In this document: positions 57,448 to 64,000 of the stretch, in pieces | Position numbering within the stretch: position 1 is the stretch's first letter | How the letters are laid out: the number at the start of each line of letters is the position of its first letter | From: Salipaludibacillus neizhouensis | Lineage (GTDB): Bacteria > Bacillota > Bacilli > Bacillales > Salisediminibacteriaceae | DNA: 64,000 bases | Assembly (NCBI RefSeq): GCF_002886185.1 | Contig: NZ_KZ614147.1 | Coordinates: 1,213,187 to 1,277,186 of the forward strand | Direction: 5' to 3' | Made by a program: the position numbers and the translations under genes | Notes under the pieces: generated by a model | What the model saw: only the letters and a program-made list of their open reading frames with translations | What the model was told of the DNA's origin: nothing | The model's database searches: none

Positions 57448-58629
57448 ATGGAAGAACGTAAAATGGTTTTGAAAATGATTGAAGATGGTAAGATTACAGC
57501 AGAGGAAGGGTTGCAGTTACTGCAAGCAATGAGAGATGAGCCAACTGAAAAAAAATCCTCTGACTTAGACAAGAAAGAGAAACGCTCAAGATATGAACGA
57601 AGAGGACCTCACAGCAACACAGGTAAATATAAAAAGGACCCAGAGGCAAATAAAAAAGAAACAGATCATTACATGTCCAAGGATGTTAATTGGGATGCTC
57701 AAGGTTATCGAAAGACGGGGGAGAAAATCACGACATTTGCTAGTAGGTTTTCAGAATTTGTTGAAGATGCCGTACACAAAATAAAAGAGTTTGATCTTGA
57801 TTTTAATTTTGGTTCTTCTGTTGAAGTTCAGCATATTTTCCAAGAAAAAAATATAACTGTAGAAGATATTGGTATTAATATAGAGAATGGCAGTATTGTT
57901 TTCCGACCATGGGAGGAAGACGATGTACGTGTTGAATGTAATGTTAAGGTGTATAAGGTGTCAGATACGGATGAGGCACGAAGAGTATTTCTTGACGAAG
58001 CTGGTTTTAGTTTAAACGATGATAAACTACGTTTACACGCGAAGAAAAAATCAATGAAAGTAAACGCGACAGTGTATGTACCGAAACATAATCTAAAGAA
58101 AATTCAATTTTATGCGTTTAACGGTAAAATATCTGGGGAAAATGTGTCCGTAGAGAGCTTGGAAGCTAAAACTGTAAATGGGCGTATTAATTTTGAAGAG
58201 ATTGAAGCGAAGGATGTCAGGCTGGAAACAGTGAATGGAACGATCTCTGTTTCCCGACTAGAAGCTGATCTTTGTGATACAAAAACAGTGAATGGGACGA
58301 TTGCCATTAAAACAGCTAAGGGTGACTTTGACGGGGAAACACTAAATGGTACCGTTTATTATACGTTACTGGAGCCTGAGAGCGCACGAGCATATATAAA
58401 AACAGCCACTGGCAGTGTTGAAGTTACCGTGCCCGATAATGTAAAAACAGAGGGCGAGTTAAAAACTACAGTTGGCGGTATCCAATGTGATTTGCCGGAA
58501 TTGACTGTAATCGATGAGAAAAAAGACTTTGCAAGTAAGAAAATGACTTTTTTAGCGAATAAAAATCAAGAAGCTCATTTCTATATTGAAGCAGAAGCGA
58601 CTACAGGTGCTATCTCCATAAAAAATTAA
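57448..58629 (+). CDS. yvlB: YvlB-like protein: SHOCT-like N-terminus plus DUF4097 beta-helix
   Basis: 393 residues. The N-terminal 30 residues (EERKMVLKMIEDGKITAEEGLQLLQAM) form the short SHOCT-like motif of this family; a charged linker follows to about residue 125. From about 150 on, repeated strands give a right-handed beta-helix-like DUF4097 domain (INFEEIEAKDVRLETVNGTISV, CDTKTVNGTIAIKTAKGD, GETLNGTVYY). In B. subtilis yvlB is in an envelope-stress operon with yvlA, yvlC and yvlD. Here yvlA is missing. AAGGAGG precedes the ATG. Function is not established; LiaG-like scaffolding is often proposed for such proteins. Confidence 0.88.
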   Translation: MEERKMVLKMIEDGKITAEEGLQLLQAMRDEPTEKKSSDLDKKEKRSRYERRGPHSNTGKYKKDPEANKKETDHYMSKDVNWDAQGYRKTGEKITTFASRFSEFVEDAVHKIKEFDLDFNFGSSVEVQHIFQEKNITVEDIGINIENGSIVFRPWEEDDVRVECNVKVYKVSDTDEARRVFLDEAGFSLNDDKLRLHAKKKSMKVNATVYVPKHNLKKIQFYAFNGKISGENVSVESLEAKTVNGRINFEEIEAKDVRLETVNGTISVSRLEADLCDTKTVNGTIAIKTAKGDFDGETLNGTVYYTLLEPESARAYIKTATGSVEVTVPDNVKTEGELKTTVGGIQCDLPELTVIDEKKDFASKKMTFLANKNQEAHFYIEAEATTGAISIKN

Positions 58630-58668
58630 GAGCGATAGTAAGCTGGAACGGAAGGAGCGTTATAGAAA

Positions 58669-58866
58669 ATGAAAAAATTACTTCGATCAAATCATGACCG
58701 TAAACTGGCAGGGATATGTGGAGGCATTGGCAATTATTTTGGTATGGACTCTACTGTCGTAAGAATTGTGTTTCTTCTACTGATCATCCCGTTAAATGCA
58801 GGGATTATTCTTGCCTATCTCATCGGTATGTTTGTGATTCCAAATGAAGCAGAAGTGAGCTCTTAA
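58669..58866 (+). CDS. yvlC: PspC-domain membrane protein
   Basis: 65 residues, essentially one PspC domain: MKKLLRSNHDRKLAGICGGIGNYFGMDSTVVRIVFLLL followed by a membrane helix pair and VIPNEAEVSS. PspC proteins take part in phage-shock/envelope-stress responses. GAAGGAG lies ahead of the ATG. The stop codon TAATG overlaps the next start by one base. Confidence 0.94.
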   Translation: MKKLLRSNHDRKLAGICGGIGNYFGMDSTVVRIVFLLLIIPLNAGIILAYLIGMFVIPNEAEVSS

Positions 58867-59222
58867 TGAGCTGGCTCGTACAATTACTCGTAAATGCAGC
58901 AGTATTATTAATCATTAGCGCTTTTTTTCAGTCATTTGAGGTAGCTAGTATTGGAGCGGCCTTGCTGGCAAGTTTTATTTTGGCTCTATTTAATCTTATC
59001 GTAAAACCTATTTTAATTGTTTTTACCCTTCCGATTACTGTCATGACGCTTGGATTATTTTTGTTTGTGATCAATGCCATCACATTAATGCTTACGCAAG
59101 CGATTATGGGAGATAGTTTTGTTATTGAAGGATTTGGCATGGCACTGCTTGCCGCGGTGATATTTGCGATTCTTAGTGCATTGATTCATTCGTTTATTGT
59201 TGATCCGGTAACAAAGAGGTAA
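58866..59222 (+). CDS. yvlD: Phage holin family 4 membrane protein YvlD
   Basis: 118 residues with about four membrane segments (LLVNAAVLLIISAFF, LLASFILALFNLIVKPILIVFTLPITVMTLGLFLFVINAITLMLTQ). It belongs to the YvlD/superfamily IV holin-like group, which in bacilli is linked to lantibiotic and envelope stress, not to lysis. Start ATG shares one base with the yvlC stop, indicating coupling. Confidence 0.93.
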   Translation: MSWLVQLLVNAAVLLIISAFFQSFEVASIGAALLASFILALFNLIVKPILIVFTLPITVMTLGLFLFVINAITLMLTQAIMGDSFVIEGFGMALLAAVIFAILSALIHSFIVDPVTKR

Positions 59223-59258
59223 TGCTCTGTGTCATGGAACGAAATAAATAACTAAAAG

Positions 59259-59295
59259 AAATTCTTTGAGACATTGTTCTTGAAGGATTTTTTTT
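59259..59295 (+). terminator. Terminator of the yvl operon
   Basis: AAATTCTTTGAG pairs over 12 positions (three wobble) with CTTGAAGGATTT, followed by TTTTT. Confidence 0.75.
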
Positions 59296-59306
59296 ATAGA
59301 GATCGT

Positions 59307-59346
59307 GTTTCCCTTTCGACAGAGGTACTCGAATTCGCTATGGGCT
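59307..59346. repeat. GAGTACCTC repeat, copy 3 (inverted)
   Basis: Reads GTTTCCCTTTCGACAGAGG then TACTCGAATTCGC on the plus strand, that is the reverse complement of GCGAATTCGAGTACCTCTG found at 35016-35034. Confidence 0.65.
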
Positions 59347-59482
59347 GAAGCTTGCCATGAGTATAGTTTCTTTTTACAAAAACAACCTTCCATCAAACAA
59401 AGCTTTTTTGATAAAAAACATAGGATATGAGCCCTTGGTAATAATAAAGAGCCATAGGATGATTCTGTAAAATTTTATAACG

Positions 59483-59509
59483 CTCTCAAAATGAGTATGC
59501 TAAAATGAG
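59483..59509 (+). promoter_or_regulatory. hprK promoter region with inverted and direct repeats
   Basis: TGC-TAAAAT at 59498-59506 is an extended -10. It is framed by CTCTCA (59483-59488) and TGAGAG (59504-59509), and AAAATGAG occurs twice. It lies about 65 bases before hprK. An operator is possible but unproven. Confidence 0.4.
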
Positions 59510-59570
59510 AGTAATGTAAAAGTATATAAGTCACGATTCGATCTTTATACATCAAAGGAGGCAACACATT

Positions 59571-60509
59571 ATGGCAGAAGTAAGCACAAAGCAATTGATA
59601 AAGGAATTTGACTTTAAAATATTAAATAATGAAGACGAAGTAGCATATCGTTCGATTACTACGAGCGACATTTCAAGACCAGGTATGGAAATGGCAGGCT
59701 ATTTTACATATTACCCGGCGAAACGGATTCAATTACTTGGGAAAACAGAAATGACGTTTTATTCAGAACTATCAGCAGCGGAACAAAAGGACCGAATGGA
59801 GCGGCTTTGTACATATGATACACCCGCGATTATTTTATCAAGAGGAATGGATGCTCCAGAGAATTTAATTATTGCAGCAGATGCTGTAGGCATGCCAATA
59901 TTATCTTCTCCGTTAACAACAACGCGTTTAAGTAGTCAACTTACAACGTTTTTAGAAAGCCACTTAGCTCCAATGACAGCTATTCATGGCGTTTTAATTG
60001 ATATTTACGGTATCGGTGTCATGATCACTGGTTCGAGCGGTGTAGGTAAAAGTGAAACGGCACTTGACCTTGTAAGAAGAGGACACCGGCTTGTAGCTGA
60101 TGATTCGGTAGAAATACGCCAGGAGCACGACGGTGTCTTGGTGGGACGAGCTCCGGATCTGATTAGACACCTTTTGGAAATTCGCGGTTTAGGAATTATT
60201 AACGTAATGACTTTATTTGGAGCTGGTGCCGTTCGAAACTATAAACGAATTGGTTTGGCAATAGATTTAGAAACCTGGGACCAGAAAAAGCAATATGATC
60301 GCTTAGGATTAGACGAAGAAACAATCAAAATATTTGATACAGACCTTCCTAAACTAACCGTTCCAGTGCGACCTGGAAGAAACTTAGCCGTTATTATTGA
60401 AGTAGCTGCCATGAACTTCCGTTTGAAGCGAATGGGAATTAACGCAGCAGAACAATTCTCAGAGCGCTTGTCCCATGTCATTGAAGAAGGCGATAAAGAA
60501 GAATTTTAA
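59571..60509 (+). CDS. hprK: HPr kinase/phosphorylase
   Basis: 312 residues. N-terminal domain about 1-130, then the kinase domain with P-loop [29 protein letters not shown] (about 154-182), the [12 protein letters not shown] segment, and the family signature region [24 protein letters not shown] near the C-terminus. It phosphorylates HPr on Ser46 in response to glycolytic intermediates, giving the CcpA co-repressor, and so links to the cre-like sites at the left of the window and to the glucose PTS at 35107. It starts the hprK-lgt-yvoD-ppaX-yvoF cluster, as in B. subtilis. AAAGGAGG precedes the ATG. Confidence 0.97.
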   Translation: MAEVSTKQLIKEFDFKILNNEDEVAYRSITTSDISRPGMEMAGYFTYYPAKRIQLLGKTEMTFYSELSAAEQKDRMERLCTYDTPAIILSRGMDAPENLIIAADAVGMPILSSPLTTTRLSSQLTTFLESHLAPMTAIHGVLIDIYGIGVMITGSSGVGKSETALDLVRRGHRLVADDSVEIRQEHDGVLVGRAPDLIRHLLEIRGLGIINVMTLFGAGAVRNYKRIGLAIDLETWDQKKQYDRLGLDEETIKIFDTDLPKLTVPVRPGRNLAVIIEVAAMNFRLKRMGINAAEQFSERLSHVIEEGDKEEF

Positions 60510-60721
60510 AAGAAGATATCTGAGCATACTCTTCAGATAGAAGGATTTCAGACGACAGCATGCTTCTCTCTAGGTGTTGTTTCTTTACTTATGATATTCT
60601 ATTCGATAGACAGAGACATTATAAAAAGAGAAAATAACTACCTCGATCATCGTAGAAGGAGGAGTAATTGTTGCTTATTCCCCTAATATATTTGTGGTAG
60701 TTTGAAAAACGAGGTGTATGT

Positions 60722-61600
60722 ATGATAGTAGGAACCATTGAGCCAATGAACCGCATTGCGTTTCAGTTGGGGCCCATCCCAGTTTATTGGTATGGAGTGT
60801 TAATCGGTTTAGGAGCATTTTTAGGTTATTTGTTGGCAAACAGGGAGATGAAAAAGCGAGGCATGCCTGATGATATGCTAGCGGATTTGCTTATGTTTGC
60901 CTTGCCTGCGGCTATCATTGGCGCAAGGCTATATTATGTGATTTTCCGTTGGGAGAATTATGCAGATGACCCAATGAGTGCTTTTGCAATTTGGGAGGGT
61001 GGCCTTGCCATTCATGGTGGACTAATCGGTGCCATTGTGACTGGAGCAATTTTTGCGAAATACAAAGGAGTGTCTCTATGGAAGATTCTTGATATTACTG
61101 CGCCAAGTATTCTGTTAGGTCAGGCAATTGGTCGCTGGGGTAATTTCATGAATCAGGAGGTCTATGGAGGTGAAGTCTCCAGAAGCTTCTTGGAAAACAT
61201 GATGTTGCCGAACTTCATTATTGACCAAATGTTTATTAATGGTGCTTATTATCAACCTACTTTTTTATATGAATCTATTTGGAATTTAGCAGGGGTTATT
61301 CTTTTACTCTCGTTGAGACGGGTTAATCTACGCCGTGGTGAACTTTTTATAACATACGCTATTTGGTATTCGGTAGGAAGATTTTTCATTGAAGGGATCC
61401 GAACGGACTACTTATTGATTTTTGGAGTGCTTAAAACAGCCCAGGTTGTTTCGATTATCACCGTAATAGGTGGTATCATCCTTATTGTTTATCGCCGGAA
61501 AAAAGAATTAGCAGAGGCAAGGTACCTTGACGAGGAGCCGAAAGAGAAAACCGTGAAGAAACATTCAACGGGACAAAAAAATAAAAAGAAGAAAAAGTAG
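60722..61600 (+). CDS. lgt: Prolipoprotein diacylglyceryl transferase
   Basis: 292 residues with about seven membrane segments. Family hallmarks: [45 protein letters not shown] (the essential His region) and [14 protein letters not shown] (signature). It adds diacylglycerol to the lipobox Cys of prelipoproteins such as the sugar-binding protein and CccB in this window. The tail is basic (QKNKKKKK). GAGGTG precedes ATG 60722 by five bases. Confidence 0.97.
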   Translation: MIVGTIEPMNRIAFQLGPIPVYWYGVLIGLGAFLGYLLANREMKKRGMPDDMLADLLMFALPAAIIGARLYYVIFRWENYADDPMSAFAIWEGGLAIHGGLIGAIVTGAIFAKYKGVSLWKILDITAPSILLGQAIGRWGNFMNQEVYGGEVSRSFLENMMLPNFIIDQMFINGAYYQPTFLYESIWNLAGVILLLSLRRVNLRRGELFITYAIWYSVGRFFIEGIRTDYLLIFGVLKTAQVVSIITVIGGIILIVYRRKKELAEARYLDEEPKEKTVKKHSTGQKNKKKKK

Positions 61601-61631
61601 CTCTATCTATGGTGATGAAAGGAGGCTTTAA

Positions 61632-62606
61632 ATGAATAGGAATACATTTAAACAAGGGTTGAGAACGGGTCTCCTAACCACATGGAAGCTAGGTAGAATT
61701 ATTTTTCCTATTACATTATTCATTACGATGCTAGGACAGACAGTTGTGATGGACTGGTTGGTTCGAGTTTTATCACCATTTATGAACCTTATAGGGTTGT
61801 CAGGAGAAGCAGCGATTCCTGTTGTCTTGGGGAATATGCTCAATTTATATGCCGCAATTGGTGCCATGCTCACGATGGATTTAACCGTGAAAGAGGTATT
61901 TATATTAGCAGTAATGCTTTCATTTTCTCATAACTTATTCGTTGAATCTGCTGTAGCAAAACAGGTTGGATTAAAAATATGGGTGGTATTGATTGTACGA
62001 ATCGGTTTAGCCTTACTGTCTGCATGGGTAATAAATCTAGTTTGGCAAGGTGGAGGAGATCGAGCAAGCTTCGGCTTCGTTCCATCGGATGGGACCGAGT
62101 CGATAGAGGGGTATGGTGCTATTGCACTTCATGGAATGGAAAGCGCAGTGATTGGTATTCTCCAGTTAGCCGCAATAGTTATTCCGATTATGATTTTCAT
62201 TCAAGTGATGAAAGACTTAAAGTGGCTTCCTGTCTTTTCCAAGTGGATGACGCCATTTACAAGAATGCTCGGAATTCACCCGAATACTTCTACGACGCTG
62301 GCTGCAGGTCTCACTTTTGGTTTGGCTTATGGAGCCGGGGTTATGATTCAAGCTGTGAAAGAGGATGAGGTAAAACAGAAGGACCTCTATTTAGTCTTTA
62401 TTTTTCTCGTAGCTTGTCACGCGGTAGTGGAAGATACGTTGATTTTTATACCTTTAGGAATTCCTCTATGGCCGCTATTTCTTGTCAGGCTAGTAACGGC
62501 AATTCTTCTTACGATTGCTGTGGCAATTGTTTGGAACCGGCTAGATAAAAAAAGGGATGCCGATGAAACTTCAACAGCTTCGACGTACTCGCATTCTAAC
62601 AACTAA
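61632..62606 (+). CDS. yvoD: Nucleoside-recognition (Gate) domain membrane protein YvoD
   Basis: 324 residues, hydrophobic, with two Gate-like repeats (about 45-140 and 190-290: VVLGNMLNLYAAIGAMLTMD, GLTFGLAYGAGVMIQAVKEDEV). Such domains occur in nucleoside transporters and spore maturation proteins SpmA/B; the substrate of YvoD proteins is unknown. It lies 31 bases after lgt with AAAGGAGG ahead, so it belongs to the same operon. Confidence 0.9.
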   Translation: MNRNTFKQGLRTGLLTTWKLGRIIFPITLFITMLGQTVVMDWLVRVLSPFMNLIGLSGEAAIPVVLGNMLNLYAAIGAMLTMDLTVKEVFILAVMLSFSHNLFVESAVAKQVGLKIWVVLIVRIGLALLSAWVINLVWQGGGDRASFGFVPSDGTESIEGYGAIALHGMESAVIGILQLAAIVIPIMIFIQVMKDLKWLPVFSKWMTPFTRMLGIHPNTSTTLAAGLTFGLAYGAGVMIQAVKEDEVKQKDLYLVFIFLVACHAVVEDTLIFIPLGIPLWPLFLVRLVTAILLTIAVAIVWNRLDKKRDADETSTASTYSHSNN

Positions 62607-62641
62607 TATGGTTCCCGTACTGCTCAGAAGGACGAAAATCC

Positions 62642-62667
62642 GCGCCTGTGGTTCTCGTCACAGGCGC
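62642..62667 (+). terminator. GC-rich hairpin between yvoD and ppaX
   Basis: GCGCCTGTG pairs perfectly with CACAGGCGC around an 8-base loop; the following TAGTTTCGC is a poor T run, so termination is probably partial. Confidence 0.5.
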
Positions 62668-62746
62668 TAGTTTCGCATTGTTTGTATAGTAAAAGGCATC
62701 ATCATAAAAACGAGATAAAGGAATAAAAAAGATAGGATGATTTAAA

Positions 62747-63415
62747 TTGACGATGAACACCAACGATACAAAAAAAATTGATTCGATATTGTTTGATCTT
62801 GACGGAACACTGATAAACACGATTGATTTAATCGTAGCTTCCTTTTTACATACGATGGATGCCTATTACCCAGGTAAATATCAGCGCGAGGACGTTATCT
62901 CGTTCATAGGACCTCCGTTATCGGAAACCTTTACGAATCTGGATGCAAGTAGAGTAGAAGAAATGACACATACATATCGCACGTTTAATCTTGAAAACCA
63001 TGATGATCTTGTCAGCGAGTACCAAGGAGTCGCAGAAACATTAGAAGTTCTGTCGCAACAAGGGTATAAACTGGCAATTGTCACGACGAAACGTCGCGAC
63101 ACAGCATTAAAAGGCTTGAAGTTGATGGGGTTAGAGAAGTACTTCAATGTCGTTGTATCGATTGATGAAGTTTCTAACTATAAACCTGATCCGGAACCAT
63201 TGAATCTGGCTTTGCAACAGCTGGACTCAACGGCGGAAAAAGCAATAATGGTTGGTGATAGTGAACATGATATCCTTGGTGGTCAGAACACGGGTACCAA
63301 AACTGCCGGAGTGGCCTGGAGTGTAAAAGGACGAGCCCACCTAGCAAGTTTTCATCCAGATGTGATGCTTGAGGAAATGACGGATTTATTAGATTATCTC
63401 GGATTACCAAAATAA
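62747..63415 (+). CDS. ppaX: Pyrophosphatase PpaX, HAD family
   Basis: 222 residues from TTG 62747 (AGGAT eight bases upstream; ATG 62753 is two codons later). HAD motifs: SILFDLDGTLINTID (nucleophile Asp), IVTTKRRD (motif II) and KPDPEPL...IMVGDSEHDILGG (motifs III/IV). PpaX hydrolyses the pyrophosphate that HprK releases or uses in HPr-Ser-P dephosphorylation, which explains its conserved place in the hprK cluster. Confidence 0.94.
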   Translation: MTMNTNDTKKIDSILFDLDGTLINTIDLIVASFLHTMDAYYPGKYQREDVISFIGPPLSETFTNLDASRVEEMTHTYRTFNLENHDDLVSEYQGVAETLEVLSQQGYKLAIVTTKRRDTALKGLKLMGLEKYFNVVVSIDEVSNYKPDPEPLNLALQQLDSTAEKAIMVGDSEHDILGGQNTGTKTAGVAWSVKGRAHLASFHPDVMLEEMTDLLDYLGLPK

Positions 63416-63456
63416 TGTGACTTTCAAAATGGTCAGAGAAAGAAGGGTATAAGGCT

Positions 63457-63975
63457 ATGGGGCGTAACACAACGAGACATGCTGTGAAAGAAGCAAATTC
63501 ATTATGGCAAGTGTATAAGACAGTGCCTTTTTTCAAGGTGGCTAAAAACTTTGTTGTCATTCAACTCGCGCGTTATACTCCTTTTCTTTCGTTTAAAAAT
63601 TGGCTTTATCGAACTTTTTTACGGATGGAAGTCGGTGACAAAGCTGCTGTAGCACTGATGGTAATGATGGACGTCATGTTTCCTGAAAAGATCTCGATTG
63701 GGAAAAACTCCGTGATCGGCTATAACACTACGATACTTGCTCATGAATATCTCATTAAAGAATATCGTCTCGGGGACGTCATCATCGGGGACAATGTCAT
63801 GATCGGTGCAAATTCGACCATTCTACCAGGTGTAACGATTGGGGACGGTGCCATCGTTTCAGCGAGTACCCTTGTTAATAAGGACGTGCCTGCCGGGGCT
63901 TTTGTTGGCGGGAATCCAATGCAAGTCATCCGTACAAAAGAACAAATGCAAAATGAAAAAGACGGGCTTCTATAA
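63457..63975 (+). CDS. yvoF: Hexapeptide-repeat acyltransferase YvoF
   Basis: 172 residues. An N-terminal helical region is followed by a left-handed beta helix made of hexapeptide repeats (ISIGKNSVIGYNTTILAHEYLI, VIIGDNVMIGANSTILPGVTIGDGAIVSASTLVNKDVPAGAFVGGNPMQVI). It is an O-acetyltransferase of the maltose/galactoside acetyltransferase type; acceptor unknown. It follows ppaX by 41 bases, with GAAAGAAGGG upstream of the ATG, and ends the visible cluster. Confidence 0.93.
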   Translation: MGRNTTRHAVKEANSLWQVYKTVPFFKVAKNFVVIQLARYTPFLSFKNWLYRTFLRMEVGDKAAVALMVMMDVMFPEKISIGKNSVIGYNTTILAHEYLIKEYRLGDVIIGDNVMIGANSTILPGVTIGDGAIVSASTLVNKDVPAGAFVGGNPMQVIRTKEQMQNEKDGLL

Positions 63976-64000
63976 ACTAGTGACGATAAGTTACTAGCTT
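63974..64000 (+). terminator. Probable terminator cut by the window end
   Basis: AAACTAGT can pair with ACTAGCTT around GACGATAAGTT with one mismatch; the expected T run would lie beyond the window. Confidence 0.4.

Noticed and set aside
57237-57461. 74-codon frame between uvrA and yvlB
   Set aside because: No ribosome site, overlaps the yvlB start, and its composition reads like translated AT-rich spacer.

Overview
The window is a low-GC Firmicutes chromosome segment of the Bacillaceae. The right two thirds follow the Bacillus subtilis order closely: flagellar fliD/flaG/fliS, hpf, secA, prfB, yitT-type gene, cccB, ftsE, ftsX, ctpB, minJ, uvrB, uvrA, yvlB-yvlC-yvlD, hprK, lgt, yvoD, ppaX, yvoF. 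Many surface and secreted proteins carry long acidic linkers or tails, which would fit a salt- or alkali-tolerant bacillus, but that is inference. I saw no rRNA, tRNA, CRISPR array, prophage or intact transposase.

Left part (1-12.1 kb): a heme-degrading-domain-like (UPF0303) gene, then a divergent catabolic module. A LacI-type regulator faces an isomerase, a split transketolase (two subunits), a glycerol-kinase-like FGGY kinase and a ribose-type ABC importer (lipoprotein, DUF2291-like protein, double ATPase, permease). Three similar LacI/CcpA-type operators lie at the regulator, the isomerase and the binding-protein gene. Isomerase + kinase + split transketolase matches the logic of the D-apiose (apulose 4-phosphate) route better than ordinary pentose use; this is the best candidate for an interesting metabolic system here.

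12-20 kb: an RsbR-type stressosome protein, a small unknown gene, a class I/II aminotransferase, a cytoplasmic CBS-pair chemoreceptor overlapping an EAL phosphodiesterase gene, and a Vpr-type secreted subtilase. A short hairpin repeat sits at the 3' ends of four units in this stretch.

20-28 kb: a late flagellar cluster with two tandem fliD paralogues, a FliT-like protein, FlaG, a FliS with an unusual tail and an unknown helical protein that seems to use an ATT start. Four sigma-D-like promoters precede these genes. A CE7 acetyl esterase follows.

28-34 kb: a 34-residue membrane protein, a neopullulanase-type GH13 enzyme, mannose-6-phosphate isomerase, an SsbB-like protein and a cold-shock protein. 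This stretch holds several copies of a structured repeat with compensatory base changes and a well-folded candidate RNA with its own terminator upstream of ssbB.

34-64 kb: hpf with a sigma-B-like promoter, a glcT-ptsG glucose PTS unit with its antiterminator/terminator leader, then the conserved housekeeping block: protein export, RF2 with the programmed +1 frameshift, FtsEX beside an M23 hydrolase, CtpB and MinJ, LexA-controlled uvrBA, envelope-stress yvl genes, and hprK-lgt-yvoD-ppaX-yvoF.
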